Notes: generated by a model not told the origin, from the letters alone. A stretch of 10,002 nt of DNA from DASQVO01 sp035640715 (GCA_035640715.1 DASQVO010000482.1:1-10002); one strand, 5' to 3'; positions 1 to 6,096 are shown, counted from the first letter of the stretch. Numbers and translations are program-made.

Positions 1-129
1 GTCGTGGTCGAGTTCCCCAGCATGGAGCGGCTGCGCGAGTGGTACGCCTCCGCCGAATACGCCGAGGCGCTGAAGATCAGGCAGACGGCCTTGGCCCGCA
101 GGCTGATTTTCGTGGAAGGCGTGGATTAG
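1..129 (+). CDS. DUF1330 family protein, C-terminal part
   Basis: Frame 1 is open from the window edge to a TAG at 127-129 and gives 42 residues. It contains a segment reading EFPSMERLREWYASAEYAEA, followed by LKIRQTALARR and ending LIFVEGVD. That order (hydrophobic strand, E-F-P, a WY-S-EY helix, then a terminal strand with VEG) is typical of the C-terminal half of DUF1330 proteins. These are small proteins of about 95 residues with a ferredoxin-like (dimeric alpha-beta barrel) fold and no firmly assigned reaction. About half the gene, including the start, lies outside the window. The following membrane protein is on the same strand. Family recognition is by eye from the motif. Confidence 0.8.
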   Translation, partial: VVVEFPSMERLREWYASAEYAEALKIRQTALARRLIFVEGVD

Positions 130-269
130 GCTCGGCGCAGCGGCACGCGACCTGGAGGGGCATTACGGACATTAGGCATATCCCTGTTCCGGCTGGTGAG
201 CCGCTCCCGGTCCCCGGGCCAGACTCGCGGTCCGCCGCGGGCGGGGCAACCGCTGGGCGGCTGCGTGCC

Positions 270-842
270 GTGGAAGCCGGGGCCGCAGTCTTCGGGGTTA
301 TGGCCGCTGCGACGGCCGCCTGCGGCATACCAGCGGGGCTCGCCTGGGCCGCGTTGGCGCCGCGAGTATTGTTCCAGGTCGTCAGCAGGGGAACCGCCGA
401 GGTGGTGAACGCGGAGACAAACGCATTCATCGTCGCGGATGCCTGGTTCTGCCTGATCACCGCTTTGGGTGGCGTGCTCACCGGAACACTCGGCTACCTC
501 GCCGTTGTCCGCAGGCGGGGCGCGGTTGCCGCGGCGGGGCTGATCATCGGCGCACTGGCCGCTGCCCTCCTCGCGCTGTGGGCAGGCGACAACTCAGGCC
601 TGGCCGCGTTCCGGCACCGGCTCACGGTCAGCGCGCCGGGGACGCGCTTGGATTCGTCGCTGGCCCTCGGCGCCACGAGTGCCCTGGCATTCTGGCCCAT
701 GTTCACCGCACTGGCCATTGCGCTGGGCGAGGCGGCCGTCCGGTCCCGTCGGTCACGTGCTGCCCGCCGGCAGGCACCCGCAGAGGCCGCGGCTGCCGTG
801 GCCTCTGCGGGCGCCGCGGCGGATCAGCCGGGGGAGCGCTAG
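270..842 (+). CDS. Four-helix actinobacterial membrane protein (DUF2567-like)
   Basis: The frame is open from before position 39 to a TAG at 840-842. Four hydrophobic segments are visible, numbered from the GTG at 270: about residues 5-28, 57-80, 85-105 and 131-152. A loop reading NAETNAFIVADAWF precedes helix 2, and the tail is Ala/Arg-rich and probably cytoplasmic. The first helix ending in LAPRV and the F-I-x-A-D-x-W-F motif resemble DUF2567 proteins, whose function is unknown. The start is unresolved. ATG 39 would overlap the DUF1330 gene by 91 bp, and that part of the frame looks like its shadow. GTG 270 leaves almost nothing before helix 1. A good ribosome site (GGAGGGG, 154-160) precedes only ATT codons at 162 and 171, the latter giving a Pro-rich N-terminus of the kind expected. 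GTG 270 is used as the conservative start. Confidence 0.6.
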   Translation: MEAGAAVFGVMAAATAACGIPAGLAWAALAPRVLFQVVSRGTAEVVNAETNAFIVADAWFCLITALGGVLTGTLGYLAVVRRRGAVAAAGLIIGALAAALLALWAGDNSGLAAFRHRLTVSAPGTRLDSSLALGATSALAFWPMFTALAIALGEAAVRSRRSRAARRQAPAEAAAAVASAGAAADQPGER

Positions 843-869
843 CGGCTGCTGGCTACGGCGTGTCTTCGG

Positions 870-1442
870 CTACGGCCATGTCCGTGCGAGGCCGTCCAGC
901 TCCCTGCGGGCCGGTGACGGCTTCTGGTCCGCTGGAATCGTTCCGAGGTAAACGAAGCCGGTAATGTCGTCGCCGTCGGTGAACCCGAGCGCCGTCTTCA
1001 CGTGCTGGTCCCGGGCCGCCGCCCCGGTCCGCCACATCGCGCCGTAGCCCAGGGCGGTCGCCGCCACCAGCAGATTCTGCGTGGCCGCCGCGGTCGCCGC
1101 GAGCCGCTCCTGCCGTGGCACCTTCTCGTCAGCACCGGCCGCGCACGCCACGGCGATGATGACCGGCGCCCGCATCGGCTTGGCCCGCTCGCGCTGCTCG
1201 GCCGTGGGATCGGGCTGCTGCCCGCGTTCCGCGCAGGACCGGCGGTACGCGTCCGCGAGCACGTCACCGAACGCATCGCGGCCGCTGCCCGTGATGACCA
1301 CGAAACGCCACGGGCGATGCCGCCCGTGATCCGGCGCGGCCGCCGCGGCGGAGAGGATCGTCCGCAGGTCGTCCCCGGTGGGTGCTGGCTCGGCGAGGAC
1401 CGGGTAGGACCGGCGGGTGTGGATGGCGGTAATGGCGTCCAT
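870..1442 (-). CDS. Nitroreductase family FMN oxidoreductase
   Basis: The product has 190 residues and looks like a short, single-domain nitroreductase of the YdjA-like group, FMN-dependent and NAD(P)H-oxidising; the substrate is unknown. The N-terminus MDAITAIHTRRSYPV has the Arg-Arg-Ser FMN-phosphate signature at residues 10-12. A helix of AAAAAPDHGRHRPWRF follows (about 32-47). QNLLVAATALGYGAMWRTG (122-140) is the family's flavin/dimer helix, and GFVYLGTIP (162-170) is the conserved closing strand. An upstream in-frame ATG at 1460 would add six residues including a TTA leucine codon, rare in high-GC actinobacteria, so ATG 1442 is preferred. Neither start has a clear Shine-Dalgarno. The gene ends 27 bp from the convergent membrane protein and is transcribed divergently from hisD; no functional tie to histidine synthesis is evident. 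Confidence 0.85.
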   Translation of the reverse strand: MDAITAIHTRRSYPVLAEPAPTGDDLRTILSAAAAAPDHGRHRPWRFVVITGSGRDAFGDVLADAYRRSCAERGQQPDPTAEQRERAKPMRAPVIIAVACAAGADEKVPRQERLAATAAATQNLLVAATALGYGAMWRTGAAARDQHVKTALGFTDGDDITGFVYLGTIPADQKPSPARRELDGLARTWP

Positions 1443-1465
1443 GGGGCATAACGCGAACATTGAAG

Positions 1466-1475
1466 AAGATACATA
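1466..1475 (-). promoter_or_regulatory. Possible -10 region of the nitroreductase gene
   Basis: On the minus strand an AT-rich patch, unusual for this window, reads GATATGTATC and contains TATGTAT, a fair -10 match. It lies about 9 nt upstream of ATG 1460 and about 27 nt upstream of ATG 1442. Transcription would therefore start close to ATG 1460, giving either a leaderless message from 1460 or an approximately 18-20 nt leader without a clear ribosome site for ATG 1442. No convincing -35 is seen. Confidence 0.35.
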
Positions 1476-1506
1476 TCATCGCCGAGCCTAGTGCCTGGCG
1501 GGGCTT

Positions 1507-1525
1507 CCGGCACCTGCGGTGCCGG
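1507..1525. promoter_or_regulatory. Perfect inverted repeat upstream of hisD
   Basis: CCGGCACC (1507-1514), spacer TGC, then GGTGCCGG (1518-1525) form a perfect 8-bp inverted repeat. It lies between the nitroreductase and hisD promoters, about 100 bp upstream of the hisD start. The core TGCCGG recurs at 1537-1542 and 1562-1567. It could be an operator for a dimeric regulator or a transcribed hairpin. The regulator is unknown, and such repeats also arise by chance in GC-rich DNA. Confidence 0.3.
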
Positions 1526-1580
1526 GAGCAGCCCTGTGCCGGCGTCTGCGGCGCCGGCGGTTGCCGGTGTCCGCTATCTG

Positions 1581-1592
1581 GACGGTGCCGTC
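1581..1592. promoter_or_regulatory. Dyad at the hisD -35 position
   Basis: GACGG-TG-CCGTC is a 12-bp dyad with 5-bp arms, overlapping the place where the -35 element of the proposed hisD promoter should lie (about 1590-1595). No TTGAC-like -35 is present. A site placed here could bind a repressor or an activator compensating for the weak -35. The gtgccg half resembles the longer inverted repeat at 1507-1525. Confidence 0.3.
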
Positions 1593-1612
1593 GGCGGCCC
1601 GGGCACTCTCCA

Positions 1613-1618
1613 TAGACT
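1613..1618 (+). promoter_or_regulatory. hisD -10 element (leaderless promoter)
   Basis: TAGACT fits the actinobacterial -10 pattern TANNNT. It ends 6 nt before the hisD GTG at 1625, so the expected transcription start falls on or next to the start codon. Together with the lack of a usable Shine-Dalgarno, this points to a leaderless hisD message. Confidence 0.5.
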
Positions 1619-1624
1619 AGGCAG

Positions 1625-2932
1625 GTGATCTCCCGTATCGACCTGCGCGGGCGCGATGCCGCCGGACTGAGCCGTGCCAGCCTGTCAGGCGTACTGCCGC
1701 GCGCTACCCTGGACGTCTCGGCCGCGGCCGAGCAGATTCGGCCGCTCTGCGATGACGTGCGCCGCCGGGGCGCCGCCGCGGTCCGCGAGTACACGGCCCG
1801 CTTCGACGGCGTCGACCTGGCTTCAACCCGCGTACCGCGCGAGGCCCTTGACGCGGCTCTGCGCGACCTCGACCCCGCCGTCCGGGCCGCGCTGGGGGAG
1901 GCCGCCCGCCGGACCCGGCTGGTGCACCAGGCGCAGCTTCCGGCCGAGACCGTCGTGGCCCCCGCCCATGGCCTCACCGTGACCGGCCGGCACGTCCCGG
2001 TGAGCCGGGCGGGTGTGTACGTGCCGGGCGGCCTGGTCGCCTACCCCTCCTCGGTCGTGATGAACGTCGTGCCCGCGCAGGTGGCCGGGGTCGGCTCGAT
2101 CGCGGTGGCCTCACCCCCGCAGGCCGACCGCGGCGGCCTGCCGCACCCGGCCGTTCTCGCCGCCTGCGCGCTCCTCGGCGTGGACGAGGTGCACGCTGTC
2201 GGGGGCGCGCAGGCGCTTGCCATGTTCGCTTACGGCACGGCCGACTGCCTGCCAGCCGACGTGCTGACTGGCCCCGGCAACGTCTACGTCGCCGCGGCCA
2301 AGCGCCTGCTCAGCGGGATCGTCGGAACCGACGGGGAGAACGGGCCCACCGAGATAGCGATCATCGCGGACCACACGGCCGACGCCGCCTACGTGGCCGC
2401 GGACCTGATCGCCCAGGCTGAGCACGACCCACTGGCCGCGTGCCTGCTGATCACCACCGACCCGGACCTCCCCGGGCGGGCCGAGGAGGAACTGGCCGCG
2501 CAGCTTCCCCGTGCCCTGCACCGCGACCGCATCGAGCAGGCACTCGCCGGCCAGTCCGCGTACGTGCTCGTGGACGACATCGACGCCGCCCTCGCCGTCT
2601 CCGACGCCTGGGCGCCGGAGCACCTGGAGGTCCAGACTGAGGACGCCGGCAAGGTCGCGGCGCGGGTCAGGAACGCGGGCGCCGTCTTCGCCGGGCCGAA
2701 CTCGCCGGTCTCGCTCGGCGACTACCTGGCGGGCTCCAATCACGTGCTGCCCACCGGCGGTACCGCCAGGCACGCAGCGGGGCTGACCGTACTGCCCTTC
2801 CTGCGCCTCATCAACGTGGTGGAATGCTCCAGGGAAGCGCTGGCCGACGCCGCCCCCCACATCGACGCGCTCGGCGGCGCCGAACAGCTGGCCGCGCATG
2901 TGGCCGCCGTCCGGGTGCGGGTACCGAAGTGA
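1625..2932 (+). CDS. hisD: Histidinol dehydrogenase
   Basis: HisD catalyses the last two steps of histidine synthesis: NAD-dependent, zinc-requiring oxidation of L-histidinol to L-histidinal and then L-histidine, in the cytoplasm. The 435 residues match the normal family length. Visible features include LTGPGNVYVAAAKRLLSG (substrate/NAD region), AQAEHDP with the zinc ligands Gln264 and His267, APEHLE with the catalytic pair Glu332 and His333, SLGDYLAGSNHVLPTGG with zinc ligand Asp366, and C-terminal His425 in LAAHVAAV, the fourth ligand position. The GTG start is chosen because the N-terminus ISRIDLRG matches actinobacterial HisD proteins. This GTG sits immediately after a -10-like TAGACT with no leader. 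It is the first gene of the his operon, and its TGA overlaps the GTG of hisC (GTGA, 2929-2932). Confidence 0.97.
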   Translation: MISRIDLRGRDAAGLSRASLSGVLPRATLDVSAAAEQIRPLCDDVRRRGAAAVREYTARFDGVDLASTRVPREALDAALRDLDPAVRAALGEAARRTRLVHQAQLPAETVVAPAHGLTVTGRHVPVSRAGVYVPGGLVAYPSSVVMNVVPAQVAGVGSIAVASPPQADRGGLPHPAVLAACALLGVDEVHAVGGAQALAMFAYGTADCLPADVLTGPGNVYVAAAKRLLSGIVGTDGENGPTEIAIIADHTADAAYVAADLIAQAEHDPLAACLLITTDPDLPGRAEEELAAQLPRALHRDRIEQALAGQSAYVLVDDIDAALAVSDAWAPEHLEVQTEDAGKVAARVRNAGAVFAGPNSPVSLGDYLAGSNHVLPTGGTARHAAGLTVLPFLRLINVVECSREALADAAPHIDALGGAEQLAAHVAAVRVRVPK

Positions 2933-4017
2933 TCGGCGACGACGGTACCCCCGACCTGCCGGTCCGCGAGGACCTGGCCGGGATGGAGCCGTACGGCGCG
3001 CCGCAGCTCGACGTGCCGGTGCGGCTGAACACCAACGAGAACCCCTACCCGCCGTCGGCGCGGCTGGCCCGCGCCGTCGCCGACGCGGTGGCGGCCGTGG
3101 CTGGCGGCCTGAACCGCTACCCGGACCGTGACGCCACCGAGCTCCGCAAGGACCTCGCCGACTACCTCGGCCACGGGCTGACCGGACGCCAGGTGTGGGC
3201 GGCCAACGGCTCCAATGAGATCATCCAGCAGCTGCTGCTGGCCTTCGGCGGACCCGGCCGGGCGGCGCTCGGCTTCGAGCCTTCCTACTCGATGCACGCC
3301 CTCATATCCCGGGTCACCTGCACCGAATGGCTGGCCGCACCCCGGAAGGAGGACTTCAGCATCGACCCGGAGCGCGCCCGTGAGTTCATCCGCAACACCC
3401 GTCCCAGCGTGGTGTTCCTGACCTCACCGAACAATCCGACCGGGACGGCGCTGCCGCTGGACGTGATCGAGGCGGCGTGCGAGGCGGCACCCGGAGTCGT
3501 CGTGGTCGACGAAGCGTACGCGGAGTTCGCCCGCGAGGGCACCGTGAGTGCCCTGACGCTGCTGCCGAGGTTCCCGCGGCTCGTGGTGACGCGGACCATG
3601 TCCAAGGCATTCGCCATGGCCGGTGCGCGGGTCGGCTATCTGGCTGCCCGTCCCGAGATCATCGACAAGCTGCTCATCGTGCGGCTGCCGTATCATCTGT
3701 CCGCCGTTACCCAGGCCGTGGCGCGGGCGGCGCTCGCCTGCGCCGCGGACCCGCTGGCCAGTGTCGCCGCGCTCCGGGCCGAGCGGGATGAGGCGGTGGC
3801 CTGGCTCCGGGAGCAGGGTCTCCAGGTCGCTGACTCCGACGCCAACTTCGCCATGTTCGGCACATTCACCGACCGGCACGCGGTCTGGCAGGGACTGCTC
3901 GACCGGGGCGTCCTTATCCGTGAGACCGGGCCGCCCGGGTGGCTGCGGGTCACCATCGGGACGCCGGAGGAGATGGCGGCCTTCCGCGCGGCGCTGAGCG
4001 AGGTGCTCGCCTCGTGA
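2929..4017 (+). CDS. hisC: Histidinol-phosphate aminotransferase
   Basis: HisC is a PLP enzyme that transfers an amino group from glutamate to imidazole-acetol phosphate, giving L-histidinol phosphate. The GTG start at 2929 overlaps the hisD stop by 4 nt and gives 362 residues, the usual length; the open frame extends further upstream only as a shadow of hisD. Visible motifs are VRLNTNENPYPPS near the N-terminus, TSPNNPTGT (about 165-173), VVVDEAYAEF with Asp194 (pyridine nitrogen) and Tyr197, TMSKAFAMAGARVGYL with the PLP lysine Lys226, and GWLRVTIGTPEE near the C-terminus with the carboxylate/phosphate-binding Arg. No strong ribosome site precedes it, so translation probably depends on coupling to hisD. 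It is fold-type I, class II-like; paralogues such as aromatic aminotransferases are possible, but the operon position supports HisC. Confidence 0.96.
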   Translation: MIGDDGTPDLPVREDLAGMEPYGAPQLDVPVRLNTNENPYPPSARLARAVADAVAAVAGGLNRYPDRDATELRKDLADYLGHGLTGRQVWAANGSNEIIQQLLLAFGGPGRAALGFEPSYSMHALISRVTCTEWLAAPRKEDFSIDPERAREFIRNTRPSVVFLTSPNNPTGTALPLDVIEAACEAAPGVVVVDEAYAEFAREGTVSALTLLPRFPRLVVTRTMSKAFAMAGARVGYLAARPEIIDKLLIVRLPYHLSAVTQAVARAALACAADPLASVAALRAERDEAVAWLREQGLQVADSDANFAMFGTFTDRHAVWQGLLDRGVLIRETGPPGWLRVTIGTPEEMAAFRAALSEVLAS

Positions 4018-4610
4018 ACCGGCAGCGGAGGGCGCGGGTGGAGCGCCTCACGCATGAGACCCAGATCCTCGTCGAGCTCGACCTCGACGGCATCGGCGTG
4101 GTCGAGGTGTCCACCGGCGTTCCGTTCTTTGACCACATGCTGGCCCAGCTCGGCAAGCACGGCGGCCTCGACCTGACCGTGCGGGCCAAGGGCGACACGG
4201 AGATCGACGCGCACCACACGGTGGAGGACACGGCGATCGCGCTAGGCCAGGCACTCCGCGAGGCACTCGGCGACAAGTCCGGGATCTCCCGATTCGGTGA
4301 CGCGCTGGTGCCGCTGGACGAGACCCTTGTCCTGGCCGCCGTGGACCTGTCGGGCCGCCCATATGTGGTGCACGAGGAGCCAGACGGCATGGCACCGCTG
4401 ATCGGCACCTACGATTCCACGCTGACCAGGCACATCTTCGAATCGCTCGCGGCGTCGGCCGGGATCTGCCTGCATGTCCGGGTGCTCTCCGGGCGGAACC
4501 CGCACCATATCGTGGAAGCCCAGTTCAAGGCCGTCGCGCGGGCGCTGCGCACCGCCGTCGCGCCGGATCCCCGGGCCGGCGGCGTGCCGAGCACCAAGGG
4601 CGTGCTGTGA
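4014..4610 (+). CDS. hisB: Imidazoleglycerol-phosphate dehydratase
   Basis: HisB removes water from imidazole glycerol phosphate to give imidazole-acetol phosphate, the HisC substrate, using a di-manganese centre. The GTG at 4014 overlaps the hisC stop (GTGA, 4014-4017) and yields 198 residues, typical of the monofunctional enzyme without a fused histidinol-phosphatase. Signature motifs are FFDHMLAQLGKHGG near the N-terminus, DAHHTVEDTAIALGQAL (Asp65 to about residue 81) with paired metal-binding histidines 67/68 and Glu71, and the mirrored repeat NPHHIVEAQFKA with His164/His165 and Glu168. The C-terminus STKGVL is typical. A phosphatase must be supplied elsewhere in the genome. The TGA overlaps a possible mini-frame start (GTG 4607) that leads toward hisH. 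Confidence 0.97.
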   Translation: MNRQRRARVERLTHETQILVELDLDGIGVVEVSTGVPFFDHMLAQLGKHGGLDLTVRAKGDTEIDAHHTVEDTAIALGQALREALGDKSGISRFGDALVPLDETLVLAAVDLSGRPYVVHEEPDGMAPLIGTYDSTLTRHIFESLAASAGICLHVRVLSGRNPHHIVEAQFKAVARALRTAVAPDPRAGGVPSTKGVL

Positions 4611-4630
4611 CCGAGGGGGGCGTGCCATGA
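4607..4630 (+). other. Possible 7-codon coupling frame after hisB
   Basis: GTG 4607 overlaps the hisB TGA (GTGA, 4607-4610) and opens seven codons (VTEGGVP) ending at TGA 4628-4630. That stop in turn overlaps ATG 4627 of the next mini-frame (ATGA). It is probably not a functional peptide; if translated, its role would be to keep ribosomes moving between hisB and hisH. The evidence is positional only. Confidence 0.25.
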
Positions 4631-4671
4631 TCACCAGGAGGCCCATGACTGTGGGGGGCCAACCGTCATGA
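4627..4671 (+). other. Possible 14-codon coupling frame before hisH
   Basis: ATG 4627 opens MITRRPMTVGGQPS and stops at TGA 4669-4671, overlapping the hisH ATG (ATGA, 4668-4671). A full AGGAGG at 4636-4641 lies inside it. That site is 3 nt from in-frame ATG 4645, 9 nt from in-frame GTG 4651, and too far (26 nt) from the hisH ATG to serve it directly. The arrangement suggests ribosomes load on this short frame and pass to hisH by termination-reinitiation. No peptide family is recognised. Confidence 0.3.
4636..4641 (+). promoter_or_regulatory. Strong Shine-Dalgarno AGGAGG upstream of hisH
   Basis: This is a complete AGGAGG, the strongest ribosome-binding sequence noticed in the his operon. Its spacing (9 nt) fits GTG 4651 of the mini-frame rather than the hisH ATG at 4668. 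The weaker G-run at 4653-4658 has workable spacing to hisH itself. Confidence 0.45.
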
Positions 4672-5300
4672 AGCCGAAGGTCGTCGTGCTGGACTACGGC
4701 TCGGGCAACCTTCGTTCGGCGCAGCGAGCTCTCGTCCGGGCCGGAGCGGACGTGTCGGTGACCGCGGATCCGGACGCGGCGCTGGATGCCGACGGGCTCG
4801 CCGTGCCCGGCGTGGGCGCCTTCGCCGCCTGCATGGCGGGCCTGCGGGCCGTGGGCGGGGACAAGCTGATCGCCCAGCGGCTGGCCAGCGCGCGGCCGGT
4901 GCTCGGCATCTGCGTCGGGATGCAGGTGCTGTTCCAGGCCGGGGTCGAGCATGGCCTGCACACACCAGGGTGCGGACAGTGGCCGGGTACCGTCGAGCGG
5001 CTGCATGCCGACGTGCTGCCGCACATGGGCTGGAACACGGTCTCACCGCCGGAGGGTTCCACCTTGTTCGCCGGGCTCGGCCCAGCGACACGTTTCTACT
5101 TCGTGCACTCCTACGCGCTGCGCTCCGCGCAGGCTGCACCGCTGCGGGATGCAGGCGCGCTGATCGCCTGGACCACGCACGGGGAACCGTTCGTGGCCGC
5201 CATCGAGGACGGTCCGCTGGCCGCGACGCAGTTCCACCCGGAGAAGTCGGGTGACGCCGGCGCCGTCCTGCTGTCGAACTGGCTGGAGAAGATCCATTGA
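4668..5300 (+). CDS. hisH: Imidazole glycerol phosphate synthase, glutaminase subunit
   Basis: HisH hydrolyses glutamine and channels ammonia to HisF, which joins it to PRFAR to make IGP and AICAR. The 210 residues form a class I (triad) glutamine amidotransferase domain of standard length. The N-terminus VVVLDYGSGNLRSAQRAL is diagnostic of HisH. PGVGAFAACM carries the oxyanion region, LGICVGMQVLF contains nucleophile Cys82, and ATQFHPEKSG contains His190 and Glu192 of the triad. HMGWNTV and YFVHSYAL are further HisH segments. ATG 4668 is chosen because it gives the canonical N-terminus; a mini-frame stop overlaps it. The TGA overlaps the TTG start of priA (TTGA, 5297-5300). The partner hisF lies two genes downstream. 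Confidence 0.97.
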   Translation: MKPKVVVLDYGSGNLRSAQRALVRAGADVSVTADPDAALDADGLAVPGVGAFAACMAGLRAVGGDKLIAQRLASARPVLGICVGMQVLFQAGVEHGLHTPGCGQWPGTVERLHADVLPHMGWNTVSPPEGSTLFAGLGPATRFYFVHSYALRSAQAAPLRDAGALIAWTTHGEPFVAAIEDGPLAATQFHPEKSGDAGAVLLSNWLEKIH

Positions 5301-6076
5301 CGACACCCGCTGAGCACGCCACGGCAGGTGGCGGCGCCGCGCCTGCCACACCGGGCCGGCTTATCCTGCTGCCCGCGGTCGACGTGGCGGGCGGGCAGGC
5401 AGTCCGGCTGGTCCAGGGCGCCGCCGGGACGGAGACCGGCTACGGCGACCCGATGGAGGCCGCACTGGCCTGGCAGCGCTCCGGCGCGGAATGGATCCAC
5501 TTGGTGGACCTCGATGCAGCGTTCGGCCGCGGCTCGAACGCCGAGCTTCTCGGCGAGGTGACGCGGCGCCTCGACATCGCTGTCGAGCTGTCCGGGGGCA
5601 TCCGCGAGGACGCCTCCCTGGCAGCCGCGCTCGCGACCGGCTGCGCGCGGGTCAACATCGGTACCGCGGCGCTGGAGAACCCCGGCTGGGTGCGCTCGGT
5701 TATCGCCCGGCACGGTGACAAGATCGCCGTCGGCCTGGACGTGCGCGGGACCCGGCTGGCCGCCCGGGGCTGGACATCGGAGGGCGGCGACCTGTACGAG
5801 ACGTTGGCGCGGCTGGACGCCGACGGTTGCGCGCGCTACGTGGTCACCGACGTCACCAAGGACGGCACGCTGCGCGGCCCGAATCTCGCGCTGCTGCGGG
5901 ACGTGTGCGCCAGGACCAGCCGGCCCGTTGTGGCCAGCGGGGGAGTGTCCAGCCTGGATGACCTCCGCGCGATCGCGGCGCTGGCGCCGCTCGGCGTGGA
6001 GGGCGCGATCGTCGGCAAGGCCCTCTACGCGGGCGCGTTCACCCTGGAAGAGGCCCTGGCGGCGGTGTCATCATGA
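5297..6076 (+). CDS. priA: Phosphoribosyl isomerase A (HisA, probably also TrpF)
   Basis: This (beta-alpha)8-barrel enzyme converts ProFAR to PRFAR in histidine synthesis; in most actinobacteria the same protein also isomerises phosphoribosyl anthranilate for tryptophan. The product has 259 residues. LLPAVDVAGGQAVRLVQG contains the first catalytic aspartate (Asp29), VELSGGIRED and the VASGGVSS loop bind phosphate groups, and VTDVTKDGTLRGPN (about 183-196) carries the second catalytic acid. An Arg-Gly-Trp at 157-159, after GLDVRGTRL, fits the mobile PriA loop that recognises both substrates. The TTG start overlaps the hisH stop (TTGA). It leaves about 20 extra Ala/Gly/Pro-rich residues before the barrel, and no later start codon is available. 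Dual function is inferred from the family. The TGA overlaps a 7-codon mini-frame leading to hisF. Confidence 0.94.
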   Translation: MTTPAEHATAGGGAAPATPGRLILLPAVDVAGGQAVRLVQGAAGTETGYGDPMEAALAWQRSGAEWIHLVDLDAAFGRGSNAELLGEVTRRLDIAVELSGGIREDASLAAALATGCARVNIGTAALENPGWVRSVIARHGDKIAVGLDVRGTRLAARGWTSEGGDLYETLARLDADGCARYVVTDVTKDGTLRGPNLALLRDVCARTSRPVVASGGVSSLDDLRAIAALAPLGVEGAIVGKALYAGAFTLEEALAAVSS

Positions 6077-6096
6077 CCGGGAGGGCTGCGCGGTGA
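6073..6096 (+). other. Possible 7-codon coupling frame between priA and hisF
   Basis: ATG 6073 overlaps the priA TGA (ATGA, 6073-6076), encodes MTGRAAR, and stops at TGA 6094-6096, which overlaps the hisF GTG (GTGA, 6093-6096). It spans the 16-nt gap exactly and contains the hisF ribosome site. It repeats the arrangement between hisB and hisH. Function as a peptide is unlikely; coupling of hisF to priA is the plausible role. Confidence 0.28.
6079..6085 (+). promoter_or_regulatory. hisF Shine-Dalgarno (GGGAGGG)
   Basis: GGGAGGG ends 7 nt before GTG 6093, a good match and spacing. This decides the hisF start over upstream codons in the long open frame, which shadows priA. Confidence 0.6.

Noticed and set aside
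1002..1451. A 149-codon plus-strand frame opposite the nitroreductase
   Set aside because: Antisense shadow; the minus-strand product has clear FMN motifs.
1461..1624. T-box riboswitch or histidine leader peptide upstream of hisD
   Set aside because: The likely transcript starts at the hisD start codon, there is no run of His codons in a short frame, and no T-box-like conserved sequence was seen.
2111..2899. A 262-codon minus-strand open frame opposite hisD
   Set aside because: Gly/Val/Arg-rich shadow of the hisD coding frame.
4242..5024. A 260-codon minus-strand open frame opposite hisB and hisH
   Set aside because: Antisense to two certain enzymes, no recognisable domain or ribosome site; explained by high GC at third positions.
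5715..6092. N-terminal extension of hisF into priA
   Set aside because: The upstream residues are an Arg/Pro/Trp-rich out-of-frame reading of priA; GTG 6093 has the ribosome site and the conserved N-terminus.
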